A stretch of 64,000 nucleotides of DNA from Gloeopeniophorella convolvens (taxonomy: Eukaryota > Basidiomycota > Agaricomycetes > Russulales). The notes under the pieces were generated by a model, which made no database searches, was not told the DNA's origin, and worked only from the letters and a program-made list of their open reading frames with translations. The position numbers and the translations under genes were made by a program. Positions 23,494 through 35,271 of this stretch are shown piece by piece (position 1 is the first letter of the stretch; each line of letters begins with the position of its first letter). The stretch spans positions 372,001 to 436,000 of the forward strand of contig WTXD01000014.1 of the NCBI GenBank assembly GCA_022496205.1, read 5' to 3'.

Positions 23494-26400
23494 ATGTGTG
23501 GGTGGTGAGAGATTTTGCCTGTAAAAGGAAAAAGCACTAGGCGCCCGAGGCAATTATGGGGGGGAGAAGCACCTTGCAAGCAAGGCAAAGATGAGCTGGC
23601 CGAAGACTTCGGCCGAACCCGAGTTGCGCGGCTGTTCGGGCCGATTGAGCGGGCTGCGCGTCATGCCAACAATGCCGAGTCTCTCCTGCGCGCCGCTCTT
23701 GACAGTCTCGGGTCCCCTGCTGGCATCCGCTCTCCTTCTCCCGCCGACTCAGGCTATATGTCTCATTCCTCCGAAGACCACGCGATCTCCAGTCATGCTG
23801 ATGCCGCCGGCCTGAACCCGCAGGCTCAGGTTCAGTCGAACCACCACCCCCCTTCGGATCAGCCTCACCCTACTGCCGACGCCCGAGGCAAACATTCTCT
23901 CCAAAGGCGAAGCAGCATCGACAGAGATGCACAAGAGCTGGTCATCTCTTCTCTCCGGACCCAAGTGCAGGATCTTGTGTCCCAAGTCACCCAACTCAAC
24001 AACAAGCTTGTCAAATCCTATGACAGAGTGTCGGACCTGGAGGATGACCTTCATGTCACTTCATCAACGCTTCGCTCTTCTTCTATCAAGATATCCCAGC
24101 TGGAGCTAGAGCGCTCACAACACTTGTCCGCTCTGAACACTGGGCTCTTGGTGGAGAAGTCTCACGTCACAGCGGAGCTGACGCGACTCATGGAGAAGGC
24201 TACCGAGGAAGCTGCCCGACGTGGACAAGCAGAAAGTGCGCAAGCTGCCATCGAAAAGGACCTGGACGATGTCAGTGCCGCGTTATTTGATCAGGCCAAT
24301 AACATGGTAGTCGAAGCGCGCTTGGGACGTGCTCACAGCGAACGCAAAGCAGATGACGCCGAGCGCGCTCTTCGGGAAGCTGAAGATGCTGTCAGGTTGA
24401 TGCAGCAGCAGCTACAGTCACTACAATCGGAGAAGGAGGCCACAGAACGCCAGATGGAAGGTATGAGTAGCACCATGGGCAAGGGAAAGTGGATCGAACG
24501 AGCCTCAACTCCTTCACCCACTTTCACGCACCACCTACTCACTTCACACGCGCCCTATCACGAATACCTTGCATTGCTGTCTCACCTACGTGCGGTGCGA
24601 GCCAATAATCCTCAACCACCGGCTGTGCAGTCGCTATTAGCGTTGTCATTCGTTGCCAGGCTCCAGCTGGAGGATACGTACGTCTCTTCATGTCATAATA
24701 TGACCCACGTTACTGATGCCTCTTACAGCGACCCTACCGTCCGCCTCGACATGGCCTCGGCTTTGAACTGGCTATCAAGGCGTTCCATCATTGCTGCCAT
24801 CCAAAGTGGGCAGCTCACAATAGAACCCATCGCGACCCAGGCTGTTTTGGCCTCTGCTACATCTCCCCAGCCTCCACTTGCCGTCAGTGTCATCCATGGA
24901 TCAAACAGCACAAACATGTTATCGTGCGGCCTATGCGGCCATTGCATTGTACCCAACACTGAGCCGCTCTCTCCAACTCGCACTGGGTATCTTTCACGAG
25001 CCAATAGCGCACCCCTTAACTCCTGGTCATCATCGATTTTCAGGAAATCCTCAGTGTCATCGTCGCTTTCTGTCCCACCATCTCCACCGCCTTATCACGA
25101 CGCGTCGTCCCTCCCTGCGCAACTGTACATCTTCAGGCTATCCGAGCCGTCGCCTGCGCTTCCTTCGGCACTCCCCCTCTGCACATCCGGCTGGTGTCTC
25201 GCTCGACTTCGCGCTGCATGTTCCTTGTGGTCCTTTGTTCGCACTGGGATTATTGAGAAGGTTTGGGAGGAGGAAGTCCAGGCTCCTCCACCCCCGCCTC
25301 GCAGGGAAGTCGCCGGCGCCAACATAGACAGGCCTCCCGTCCCGCCCCGGAGGAAGACGAAGCCCTCTGGCTTTTGGGGCGTTGCTTCCACCCTTGGATT
25401 AGACCGTGTTTCGGGCTGGGGCGAGGGTGACAAAGACAGGCACGTAGAGCCTGAGCCGGAGAAGCGCCGCTTTGTTGCACCTCCGCTCCCCGCCGCTTCC
25501 TCTGGGCCCAGCTCACTCGGGCCTCCGCCTCCTCTACCAAGTCGAAACCGGTCGAGGGCGCGCACGATTGTTCGCGCAGACAACGGTCCCGCGCCTCGTT
25601 CTTCCTCTGAAACTCAATCTCCGGCCAGACACTCGAAACATGCCCACTCAGTTCGTCGGGAACAACAAGCCGAGACGGTACCGGAGTCGTCTCCTACGCT
25701 GTCCAGCCTCCTTGTGTCGTCGCCAGACGAGGCCGACCCATTGAACGAAACCTTCCTGACCCCTACGGAGGAAGCTGGACCAGTCATCGAGACGTCTGTG
25801 CGGTCTGACTCTCCCCATTCTATCCCACTTCCAGACTCTGCACACGATACACCAGTGGCGACGACAGAGCCGCTCCCAGACGACACGAACAAAGACCCAG
25901 TGCAGTCTGAGCCCACGGCTGCCCACCCTGAAGCTGCGCACGAGTCGAAGAGCGCTGAAGGCGCCGACGCTCCGATAGTAGTCGCACAACCAGAGCCGAG
26001 CTCGGAACATGCTGATGTGCACACGCCCGCGCCCGCGGTACAGCCTGCGGATCCGCCGTCAAGGACCGGATCGCCCGCTCCACCGCCTCTCCCTCGCCGT
26101 GCGGCTGCTCGGCGGGCGGTCCCTCCTCCGCCCCCACGGCCGGCTACCCCACAAGCAACGACGCCCCCACCGACCTCCGACGCAGCCCATGACATAGTGG
26201 CACCATCGAATGGACACGCAGAACCCGAAACACTTGCTGGGCCCACGGATAAGGCGGGCTCAGAGTCGCCTGTAATTCCGGAGTCGATTGCTATCCCGGT
26301 GGCGACGTCTCCGATTGAACTGGACGGCCCTTCGGCGGAGGAGCGAGCAGAGGCCGTGGTCGCTGACACTGCAGAGCCCGCTGCACCTGTGGCAGACGTC

Positions 26401-26841
26401 GACGTGGACGAGCATGGCAGCAACGAGTCTGAAGAGAAGTCAACCACAGAGGATCCCGACGCGCCTCGCCACGCTGTCGAACCTTCTGCAGAGGCTGATC
26501 AAACGGAGAGCGCGCCGTCCGAGGACCCCGATCTGGAAAGAATTAGAAAGGCGGCCGAAGAGAAGGCGGCCGAGTCTGCCCGCCGAGGCCCGCCGCCTCC
26601 GCCGCCGCGGCATCCGCGCCCGGCGCTAGTCGCAGAGAAACCGCCCCTGGCGAGCATCCTATCCTCAGCCTCAGAGAAGAGCGCATACACCAACGGCAAG
26701 CCCAGCAAGCCCGAGGAGCCCGAGTTTGCCCCGGATGGCTCGCCGTACGTCGGCGACGCGACATGGGAGGAGCGTGCATGGAAAGAGCTTTCCCGCCTCC
26801 GCGAGGATATGTTCTGGGCCCGCATCGGCAGTCCGCGTTAA
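23494..26841 (+). CDS. SEC2: Sec2-type Rab guanine nucleotide exchange factor
   Basis: Sec2 activates the exocytic Rab Sec4 on secretory vesicles. The signature is the long coiled coil (about 23920-24470): RDAQELVISSLRTQVQDLVS, then QLNNKLVKSYDRVSDLEDDL, then ALFDQANNMVVEARL, which is the Rab-binding part of the Sec2/Rabin8 GEF domain. A conserved region follows with a cysteine pair (CGLCGHC) and WSFVRTGIIEKVWEEE. The rest is proline-rich with acidic stretches (PPPPP motifs, SH3-ligand-like) and ends FWARIGSPR. The reading frame stays open upstream to 23509 without an ATG. A start at ATG 23494 joined over a 36-nt intron (23505-23540) restores the frame, but this is only a candidate; otherwise the first in-frame ATG is 23758. 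A 51-nt stop-free intron at 24678-24728 interrupts the LEDT-DPTV join. Confidence 0.85.
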
Positions 26842-27162
26842 TTCCTTTCAATGTGCGGTCTCTACGCCTTCCACGTCTTCAGTATTGGCTCACCATCACG
26901 CAGCTGTACCTTTCATCTATCCTTTGATCTCAACACACACCAAGTCGGTAAGTTGGGTACACCAGCTAAGGAAAGTAGGATTCTCTCAGCACATAATCTA
27001 TCGCTACTTTCGGGACTTTACATGTAGAATCACGGCTACGTTGTTTGTTATTCACTAGGTAGATGGTACATATCGGTGGTCAGGCTCCTACCAATTCCTG
27101 TGCATACCATCCATACATTCAGACGGATACCTTATGGCGAAGGCACTGCTGCGCGTATATCC
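26842..27162. other. Convergent 3' flanks of SEC2 and the dioxygenase
   Basis: A short spacer between convergent genes. No coding signal is seen. Confidence 0.5.
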
Positions 27163-28569
27163 TCAAGAAGAGGCAGAGCTCGCAGCCTCCTTAGCGTGCT
27201 GTGCACGACCCGCCGCGGATTCAGCCTCAGTGACGAGGGTAAAATCAAAGTGCAGCAACTTGAACTTCGAGCCCTTCGTGAACCCGCGCTTGCGTGCCTC
27301 GGCCTCGTCGTCGACATCCGTGAGTCCCTGGTTTCAGCGATCAGCTCGGCTTGCAAAGGCTCTGGAGAACACAAAGCTGCGCACCACGATCAGGGACTTC
27401 TTCACGCCGAACACAGCGTCGCTCGCGACGTAGTCGTCACCCTCGGGGTAGAGCGCCGTTGTGAGCTTGTGGAAGCCAGGTGCTTCGATCATCATGTGCA
27501 GGTGGCTCGGGCGCATATTGTGTCTCCCCAGCTTGACGAGCAACTCGCCGACCGGACCCTACGACACAGCCCAACGTTAGGGCGCGTGAGCACGGTGCCG
27601 CTTGGAGGCCCAGAGAGCGTGCATAACGCACATCACCGGGAATCGGGTATGGCACAGGGACGACCGCGCGGTACCCGTACTTGCCGTCTGTATCTGTACG
27701 CAGACGTCCACGGCAGTCGGGCGCAGTGCGGTCCGCGTACTGGTTATCGTAGAACCCTGGCCGATACGGTGAGAGGGTGGCCCAGCACGAGCGAGACGCG
27801 AAAGCGTACCATGTCCGTCTGTCTCCCACGTCTCGATGGTCGCGCCGGGGATCGGGGCGCCACTCGTGGTGAGGACACGCCCTTCGACATACATGTAGTC
27901 CCCCTTTCCCTCAGAGGCGATGGAGTCGCCAAGCGCGACTAGACGGGCGGGGATGTGAGCAGGCACGACAGGAGTGGCGAGCGTGGAAACGCACCGTCCG
28001 GCGCGTCCTCGGTGAAGAACGGGCCCAGCACGCTGCTCTCTGTCGCCTTGCCGGCCGGCGGGTTGTTGAGCGCGTCGACCAGGGCAGACACGCCGAGCAC
28101 GTCCGAGAGAAGGATGAACTCCTGGCGGAGCGGGGTGCAGGTCTGACCTGTGCGCGTGAGGAAGTCGATCGTGCTCATCCATTCCTCTGTGGTGATGCTG
28201 GGTCAAAGGCGCTGATCAGGATTAGAACATGTCGAAGGGCACAGGACGCACCTTGTTTCGCTGACAAACTCATGAAGCTTCGTGAGGAGGTTGCGGAAGA
28301 TGAACTTGGTCCGGCTGCAACGACGCGGTGAACATCGGAGCGGATCAACGGACTGCGCAGACGAACGCGTCGGGCGCAAGCTCTGTCAACCTGAGGAGGT
28401 TGCCAGTGATGACCTCTGGCCTGTCTGGGTACTGAAAATGGGCCGCCAGACGTGTTTGAGCTAATTGCTAGCCAGAAATGCGGGGAAACTGCTATCGCAC
28501 CGGCAGATCCAGATCGGGAATCGGGATGCCGTTCGACTCTGAGCCGCGAACTTCCGTGGGTTGAGACAT
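27163..28569 (-). CDS. Intradiol ring-cleavage dioxygenase (catechol / hydroxyquinol 1,2-dioxygenase type)
   Basis: A non-haem Fe(III) enzyme that cleaves catecholic rings between the two hydroxyls, giving a muconate or maleylacetate for the beta-ketoadipate route used in lignin-derived aromatic breakdown. The start MSQPTEVRGSESNGIPIPDL at 28569 is followed by about eight exons. The N-terminal dimerisation part has RTKFIFRNLLTKLHEFVSET and TEEWMSTIDFLTRTGQTCTP. The catalytic part has SSVLGPFFTEDAPD, GDYMYVEGRVL, IETWETDGHG-FYDNQYADR, GKYGYRAVVPVPYPIPGD and GRHNMRPSHLHMMI. The likely iron ligands are the Tyr of DNQYADR, the Tyr of YGYRAVVP and the two His of SHLHMMI. The N-terminal domain makes it a hydroxyquinol- or catechol-type enzyme rather than a protocatechuate 3,4-dioxygenase. 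There is no signal peptide, so it is intracellular. Confidence 0.92.
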
Positions 28570-29015
28570 GCTAGAGATGATCTGAGAAACGGTAATGCTT
28601 GATCGCTGAGGAGCTTGAACCGTTGAAGGTTACTGTGGACTTGCTGCAGACTTGCAGATGTTGTTGACACTTATAGTCCCGAACGGAGCGAATGACGATG
28701 CAGGCAAGTGTCATCAGGTTGTACATGTGCCAGGTCTCATGTAACGACCACCTTCCTTTACTAAAGGCTGCTATGAGACTAAATAGGTCTCATGGGGCCG
28801 AAAGCTACGCGCATACAGATATGGAGATGCTTTCCGGACTTGCCTGACTATGCCTCAAAGTACCGCCGCATGATACCCGCGGTCAATCGCACCACAGAAG
28901 GTTGATGCCCTCATTCCCTTGTGATTGAAAAGCACCTTACAAAACCTATACACGCTCGCTGCCAAAGCAGAACCATGAATCACCCCACCCGAAACCTGCC
29001 CTCAAATTATGACCC
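28570..29015. other. Promoter region of the dioxygenase
   Basis: About 450 bp between the dioxygenase start and the stop of the next minus-strand gene. No gene is seen. Confidence 0.45.
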
Positions 29016-30024
29016 TTACGCAAGCGGGACCGTCGGCCGAGAGGACCCTAGCGTGGACTATCAACACACGAACAGGGAGATATAATCATCCGGGACTTAC
29101 AGTAGCGCTTCAAGCTCATCTTCTGAGGTGGAGATTGACCCTTGCTGGGCTGCACGTTGCCGCTCGCGACCTCAGTCTGGTTGGAAGCCTTCGCACCCAT
29201 GTCATGCTGCTGCTTGTGATGTACCACGTTGCCGTTAGCAGGAGTCTGCTGCTTCTGCGGCGTAGAGGTGGAGTTGGAGGGAGCGGTGGACGAAGCAGAC
29301 TGCTGAGGAGGGGGGTTGGCGGATGAGGCACCGTTGCTAGCATTGTCGGAACCCTTAGCGGGCGCTTGGGAAGGGGAGGGAGAAGCCTCAGCGGAGGCAT
29401 TGGCCGGAGAAGCAGCAGGAGCAGCGCCACCCTGCTGGATAGCGATGCAATTGCCGAAGCCGGCAGTGGTGGTAAGAGAGGCCACGCAGAGATTCTGCTT
29501 GGGGCCACCCGTGCACTTCGTGCCAGTAGGGAGCTGAAAGACGAGCTTGTCGGTACCAACTGTCGTGGGAGCCTACACAATGCTTTCATTAAAACCGGCC
29601 AAACTGAGGATACGATGTCACGTACAGCGTTACCGTTAGTAACTACCTTTCCAGCGACGAAGCTTTTGCCCGTGCCGGACGCATCAACTTCCACGGACTT
29701 GATGGACCGGGAGCCATCAGCACCACTGTGGTTTGTGTCAGCTATCAACGCACTCTACAAGTGGATCAAAAGGTGGGCGTACGCATTGAAGTCGACGACG
29801 GTCGTGGACACAGTCCCGTCAGCAGCGGCAACGACAGGCGTAGAAGTGCCTAGCGTCTGAGCGATATTGACATTGCCACAGGGATCGGCCGTAGATGGGC
29901 GCTGGACGTCGCCCCGGACAGCAGTGCCCTTGACACCCAGAGCCGGGTTGATGAGGGCATGAGCATTGACGGAAGATGTCAAGCCGAGGCAAAGGATGGA
30001 GGCAATGAGGGACTTGGAGAACAT
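29016..30024 (-). CDS. Secreted protein with predicted N-terminal histidine, Gas1/Egh16-like or LPMO-like; function unresolved
   Basis: Signal peptide MFSKSLIASILCLGLTSSVNA (21 residues) is followed at once by HALINPALGVKG, so cleavage would expose a histidine. The mature domain has DVQRPSTADPCGNVNIAQTL, STTVVDFNAGADGSRSI, VDASGTGKSFVAGKVVTNGN, VFQLPTGTKCTGG and LCVASLTTTAGFGNC. Cysteines are few and spaced as in an extracellular beta-sandwich. A Ser/Pro/Gln-rich tail of about 100 residues follows and ends in a small last exon (MSLKRYWSSRPTVPLA). I recall similar uncharacterised secreted proteins in wood- and litter-decay basidiomycetes. The His at position 1 recalls LPMOs and the Egh16/Gas1 group, but no second copper-ligand histidine is evident in the core. 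Exon joins fall at FNA-GADG, NGNA-APTT and KRY-WSSR. Confidence 0.8.
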
Positions 30025-30186
30025 CGCGACAGGTGATCAGTGGACAATTGAGACCTGCTCAGAGAACGAGGAAAGGAAGGAAAGAGAAACGGCGAGGAGA
30101 GAAGGAATTGCGAGGAACCGGTCCTCTTGGGGTGCTCAGGACTAGGGAGAAGGGGGATGAAGACGAGGACGGGCCCATCGTGCGTG

Positions 30187-30193
30187 TATTTAT
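30187..30193 (-). promoter_or_regulatory. TATA-like element of the secreted-protein gene
   Basis: ATAAATA on the minus strand lies 163-169 nt upstream of ATG 30024. It is the only strong TATA-like site in that promoter. Confidence 0.35.
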
Positions 30194-30781
30194 GCAGAGG
30201 GACAATTGGGGGACACATCATGGAGACGCGCTTGCCGAAACAACGGGACCCCTGATCTTTGTTGACGTCCGGCCAATCACGATGGGCGGCCCACTTCCAT
30301 GGCAATGGGTCACACCAATCAATCAGCGCGCCGCGCTCTCGGCCTTCCCACCGAACTCTGTTCCTGCGCTTTCAGATCTTTTCAGATCCACCACTGCGAT
30401 CTCTACACAACTACTGCCCGCTATTCCCTTACTTCCTTCGAATAAAAGCACCAAAACCGTGCGGGACGGCAGGTAATTGTCTCGGTGGCACCACGTCAGG
30501 AAGTACAAGCAGCCTCCGCGTCGGGACGCAACCATTTTGTTATTTATGTGACAAACGCTAGTTACGGCTATGCCCGGCCGCATGCCCCGGTTGTGGGGCT
30601 GACCAGGGCTGACCCAGCCAATCCCCGCGTGAACACCAACTCCGGCAGCGCACGCGCTCCCCGACAACCGACAGGTTCCAGTCGCTCAAGCCGGTTTCCT
30701 GTCTCCACTGCGCTGCTGATTCGACGGCACGGTAACCAGGTCGTACGCGCGAAGTGCCTCTTATTCGCTCACGTCCACTTC
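30194..30781. other. Divergent promoter region (secreted protein / PPC ligase)
   Basis: No coding gene is seen. CCAAT-type pentamers occur, for example GGCCAATCACG near 30270. Confidence 0.4.
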
Positions 30782-32080
30782 ATGGCGACCCAAGAATCCA
30801 GCTCATCTTTGTTCTCGGCTGAGTCATATTTTGCCACACAAACACCGCCCCCCACTCTTGATCAGGATGTCGCCGCGGTTAGAGCCTTTGTTGATCGGCA
30901 GCGCAATGCGGGGAGAAAGGTAGTGCTTGTAACGGTGAGCATTGTCACCCATTCGCATACCTCAGCTCAACGTGCTCGCAAAGAGTGGCGGGACAACCGT
31001 TCCTCTGGAGCTCAACGTGTGAGCGTGCCGCGTGTGTCCATGCACCTAGGGCTCACAACGACCCATGTCAATCAGCGTTCGATTCTTGGATAATTTCAGC
31101 GCCGGTGGGTTGGTCCCGAGTACGCCGACGTTCTAGCCTGAACGTCTGGTGAATGACCAGGTACTCGTGGCGCGACCTCGGCCGAGTACTTCCTTAAAGC
31201 TGGTTATGCTGTCATCTTCATGCATAGACAGTTCAGCCTCCAGCCATTTAGTCGCCATTATTCGCACTCGACCAACCCCTTCCTTGATTTCCTGGAGATT
31301 GAGCAAAATTCCGGCAACCCTTCCGACACCCCCCAGATCGCCGTGACGCCGTCGAAGCGTGAGGACCTGCTCGAGGTGCTCTCGACGTACAAATCGGTCC
31401 ATCAGTCTGGCTTGCTCCATACACTCACTTTCGTGACCGTCAATGATTACCTATGGCTGCTGCGTGCAATTAGCAAGGAGTTATCTGTCCTCGGTCGAGG
31501 CGTACTATATTACCTCGCTGCTGCAGTCAGCGATTTCTTCTTGCCTAGGCAGAAGATGGTGAGAACTGCCTTCTCCCTCATATCAATCAGCGCTGAACAG
31601 TTTGGCAGTCGGAACACAAGATCCAGTCCGGGAAAGGGAGCCTATTGATCGAAATGGATCAAGTTCCCAAGATACTGAAACCGCTTGTTGATGAGTGGAC
31701 ACCGGACGGCTTCATAGTTTCGTTTAAGGTCCGGGTCCACTCAGTTCCCACTTGGGCGAGCCACTGAATACGTTCCACTCCGTCAGCTTGAGACAGACCC
31801 GGCTCTGCTTATTCCCAAAGCGCGCACGGCACTGGAACGCTATGGTCATCACCTCGTAATCGGAAATGACCTCCACCGGCGCAAGTATGAAGTGGTGCTC
31901 ATCTCGCGCGATATTCATGGCTCTGCGACGAGTGAGGTCACTGCGACCTGGTTACGCATCAGTGCGGATGCCATCAACGCCCCCGGACGCCCAAAAGAGA
32001 TAGAGGAAGACATTGTCGCGGAGCTGGCCAAGAGACATCAGGGCTGGATCGATGCGCCACCGGGACGACCGTCAAAGTGA
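30782..32080 (+). CDS. Phosphopantothenate-cysteine ligase (CoaB/PPCS), coenzyme A synthesis
   Basis: Joins 4'-phosphopantothenate and cysteine in the second step of CoA synthesis from pantothenate (yeast CAB2). Six exons are read. The nucleotide-binding start is split, VVLVT then SGGTTVPLELNV then VRFLDNFSAG then TRGATSAEYFLKAGYAVIFM, and together matches the human PPCS core. Further on, GRGVLYYLAAAVSDFFLPRQ, then HKIQSGKGSLLIEMDQVPK and TPDGFIVSFKLETD cover the dimer strap and cysteine-site region, and YGHHLVIGNDLHRRK is the conserved C-terminal NDL motif. Length (about 330 residues) fits eukaryotic PPCS. The enzyme is cytosolic. Introns lie near 30920-30970, 31019-31080, 31105-31159, 31559-31609 and 31729-31786. 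Confidence 0.93.
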
Positions 32081-32661
32081 CGGGGGCCCGCAATATCTGT
32101 ATTCAACGGAACACGTCCAATATGTAAAGGGGAGTCTCGTCTAGAGCTGTACTTTTGTTGAAGATATAAATGCACTGTACTCAGCATTGCTTCCGCCTTC
32201 GTCTGCCGGTTATTATCAGCGCACCTGGTACGATCATCCAAGACGAAAGGGTCAGAACAACTTCAGGCGGGAATACGTCGTTTGACAACTGTACATATAC
32301 CACGCAAGGCCAGGTGAAAGTAGTGCATTCTGTCCGATGACAATCACTTTCGTCTGCCGCCGTGTCGAGATTGGACTCTGTGTACACAATTGTACAAGGA
32401 CAACACGCTGTCACGTTGGATTGCACCAGCGTGTGCACGGCCAACCTCCCCGCGCCGCACACACGATCCAAAGGAAGATCACGATTGGACATTTGAATTA
32501 GAGACGGCGAATAACCGAGACACACGATCACGTGATGTGTCTTTTCAGCTCGCGCCGTGTACCGACCACTTCTTCAATCCAGTCACGCCGTGTCTTGTTC
32601 ACTTGCAGCGATCTACATGCCCACGCCAACAACCTCGACCTTGCATCCATAATTTACTACA
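32081..32661. other. Intergenic region and EXO1 promoter
   Basis: No gene is called. Short frames overlapping the EXO1 start are shadows. The region holds the palindrome listed separately. Confidence 0.45.
32527..32536. promoter_or_regulatory. Palindromic E-box ATCACGTGAT upstream of EXO1
   Basis: A perfect 10-nt palindrome centred on CACGTG, 126-135 nt before the EXO1 ATG. CACGTG is the core site of fungal bHLH factors such as Cbf1 and of SREBP/INO-type regulators. Function here is inferred from sequence only. Confidence 0.4.
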
Positions 32662-35271
32662 ATGGGTATCCAAGGCCTCCTTCCTTTCCTCAAGTCAATC
32701 CAGACGCAAAGGCACCTGTCTGAATTCTCTGGCCAGACACTCGCTGTCGACGGCTATGTCTGGCTTCACCGCGGGACGTACACATGCGCCACGGAGCTAG
32801 CAACAGGAAAGAAGACATCCAAGTGAGTTGTCGGGTGTTCCGGCTCTTTTTGTGTCCCGGCAGACTTATGATTGACTAGGTATGTGCACTACGCGATGCG
32901 GCGGGTCCGCCTTCTGCGTCACTACGGCATACACCCGTATATCGTCTTTGACGGCGGTCCCCTTCCGGCCAAGCGCGGGACGGAGAACGAGCGAAAGCAG
33001 CGGAGGGCGGAGAACCTGGCGCGCGGTGATGCACTGGCGGCGCAGGGAAAGCACACGCAGGCGAGGGAGTACTATTGCAAATGCGTCGACGTCACACCGC
33101 AGATGGCATACCAGCTCATCAAGGTGCGCAGCGCTCTCCCTGATCATATTCTGTGTCTGACGTGTTTGTAGGCTCTGCGAGCAGAGGATGTTCCGTATAT
33201 CGTCGCGCCGTACGAGGCGGATGCGCAGCTGGCCTATCTTGAGCGCACGGGAATCGTGGACGGCATCATCACGGAAGACTCCGACCTGCTCGTCTTTGGC
33301 TGCAAAAACGTGCACTTCAAGCTCAACGACGTCGAGGGGACCGTGGACTCAATCTCGCGCGACAATTTTGGCTCGGTGACCGAGTGCTCTATGCGCGGCT
33401 GGACGGACGTGCAGTTTCGGGCCATGGCGATCCTCAGTGGCTGCGACTACCTGCCGAGTATACAGGGTATTGGGCTGAAGACGGCATGGGCGCTCTTGCG
33501 GAAGCACCGGACGCCGGAAAATGTCGTTCGGGCGTTGCGGATAGAGGGGAAGAAGGCCGTGCCGCAGGGGTATTTGGAGGCATTCATGGTGACAGAGAAG
33601 GTCTTCTTACACCAGAGGGTATATGATCCACTGGAGGAGAGACTGGTCAACCTCACTCCAGTCCCACCTGGGGAGGGTTTGACCCCGGCTCACGAAGCTT
33701 ACATTGGCGAGTGAGTAGTCAACCTTGATGTACACGCTCGTGTCTCACGTTCTCATATAGGGATATGGCCCCAGATGTGGCCAAGAGGGTTGCAACGGGA
33801 GACGCAGACCCGAGCACGCTCTTACCTATGGAGGATATCAACCCATCGTTTTCTCCGCGTTCCGTCAAGCCTTTGCCCCTCAAGCCACACGACTTAAACA
33901 GTTCTGAGGCGCGTGGGAAGGGCACAGAGAAGACCAACAGCACAAGCATCCTTAACTTTCTCGGTGCGTAAGTTCGACCCGCTCGTAACTGGCTCATAAT
34001 CTGTCTGCAGTCCCGAAGTCGAAGGACGTCACGCCAAAAAGCACACCGCAAGGAGCAGCTCGTGAGATAATCGCGGGTCGTGCCAGTGGAAAACGCAGGC
34101 TTATGGGGCTCGCGGGCGACGACTTGGCCGCAAAGCGCAAGAAGATGGTTGAAGACATACAGGTGGAAAACCTTGCTACTCCGGTGTCAAGCCGTTTCTT
34201 TGGCGGCAACGCAATTGCCGGACCGTCTCGCATCAGAGCAACCCCGAAAGATGACGGCATTCTGGAGACCCAGGAAGTCGTACTGGTACGGGACTCGGAC
34301 GATGACGTTGAGGTGGAGGAGGTGGACGCGACCGATGAAGAGCCAGACCAAGTCACCCAGGAGGACGGATATCTGTCGCCAGCTGCGTCGATGAAACGGC
34401 TAAGCACACCCGACCTGTCTTCTCCGCCACGGCAAGCACGCCCGCCTCGTGGTGTTCGGCGTAGCAGCTCTACGCAAGAGTTCGGCGCCGACATCCTCTC
34501 CAGTCCGGAGACAGGGAGAAGAACTGTGCCTTCGTATCCGAAACGGAGCAAGTCATTTTCAAACGGGCGAGCCGAGGTCGGCCGCATTCTTGTGCCCGAT
34601 ACGCCTCAGAAGTCTAGGTCAGGGCATGCTCAGGATGACGACGATACGGCGATACTCCGCGGACCCAAGCTGTTCAGTGACGTGACTGGGGTTGACCTGG
34701 ACGATGTCGCTTGCATCGCTCCACCATGCTCGTTCGGAGGCTCCACCCAGTCGTCGTCTGGCCCGGAGACCCCGATGAGCCAGCCCGAGATAGCGAGCTT
34801 AGTTGCGAGCGTTGAGATCAGTGACGACGAGGTGGAGCTGGACGACGAGGTCGAGATCCTTGGGGTGCGACAGGCAAGCCAAGATGCTGTCGCGCAGGGC
34901 TGGTGGTCAAAGTGGGCTCGTGGCGGTGCAGCTACCGGCGGTGACTCTCAACAGGGCGATCACGGTCGGGTGAGCCGCGTCCCATGCGCGCGCCAGTCGT
35001 CCTTCTCGCGGCTGACTTTACCCATTTGCAGGCAAAGTCACTCCTGCGTCGCAGGGAGACGACTGTCACGCCGGAGGGAGTCCACAAGGCATTAAGATTC
35101 CGCGAAGACGCGAAGACGACAAAATCGACGGCCGCGAACCTCAAGACGGCCCGCCAGCGTGGCTCGTCAAGGAAGAGCCTCACCTTCTCCGCGTCGACAA
35201 GCAGAATTGAGTCCGTGCAGCGCCGCAGAAGTACCGGCACCTCCGTATCTGGAATGATGTTGGCCAGTTGA
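32662..35271 (+). CDS. EXO1: Exonuclease 1 (FEN1/XPG family)
   Basis: A nuclear 5'-3' exonuclease and flap endonuclease for mismatch-repair excision and double-strand-break resection. Exons 32662-32822, 32880-33123, 33172-33710, 33761-33963, 34011-34969 and 35032-35271 sum to 2346 nt (781 residues). The N-terminal nuclease starts MGIQGLLPFLKSI with Asp30 in AVDGYVWLH. YIVFDGGPLPAK supplies the next acidic ligand, APYEADAQLAYL and TEDSDLLVFGCK the two-metal carboxylates, and GCDYLPSIQGIGLKTA the helix-hairpin-helix DNA contact. All catalytic acids are present. The C-terminal half is acidic and Ser/Pro-rich, with repeated DSDDDVEVEEV-like clusters and basic blocks (GKRRLMG, AKRKKM) that may be nuclear localisation signals. 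MSH6, a partner in mismatch repair, is 20 kb downstream. Confidence 0.97.

Noticed and set aside
25614..26447. 277-codon minus-strand frame over SEC2
   Set aside because: A Ser/Gly/Ala-rich complement of the proline-rich, acidic SEC2 tail; no splice signals or domain.
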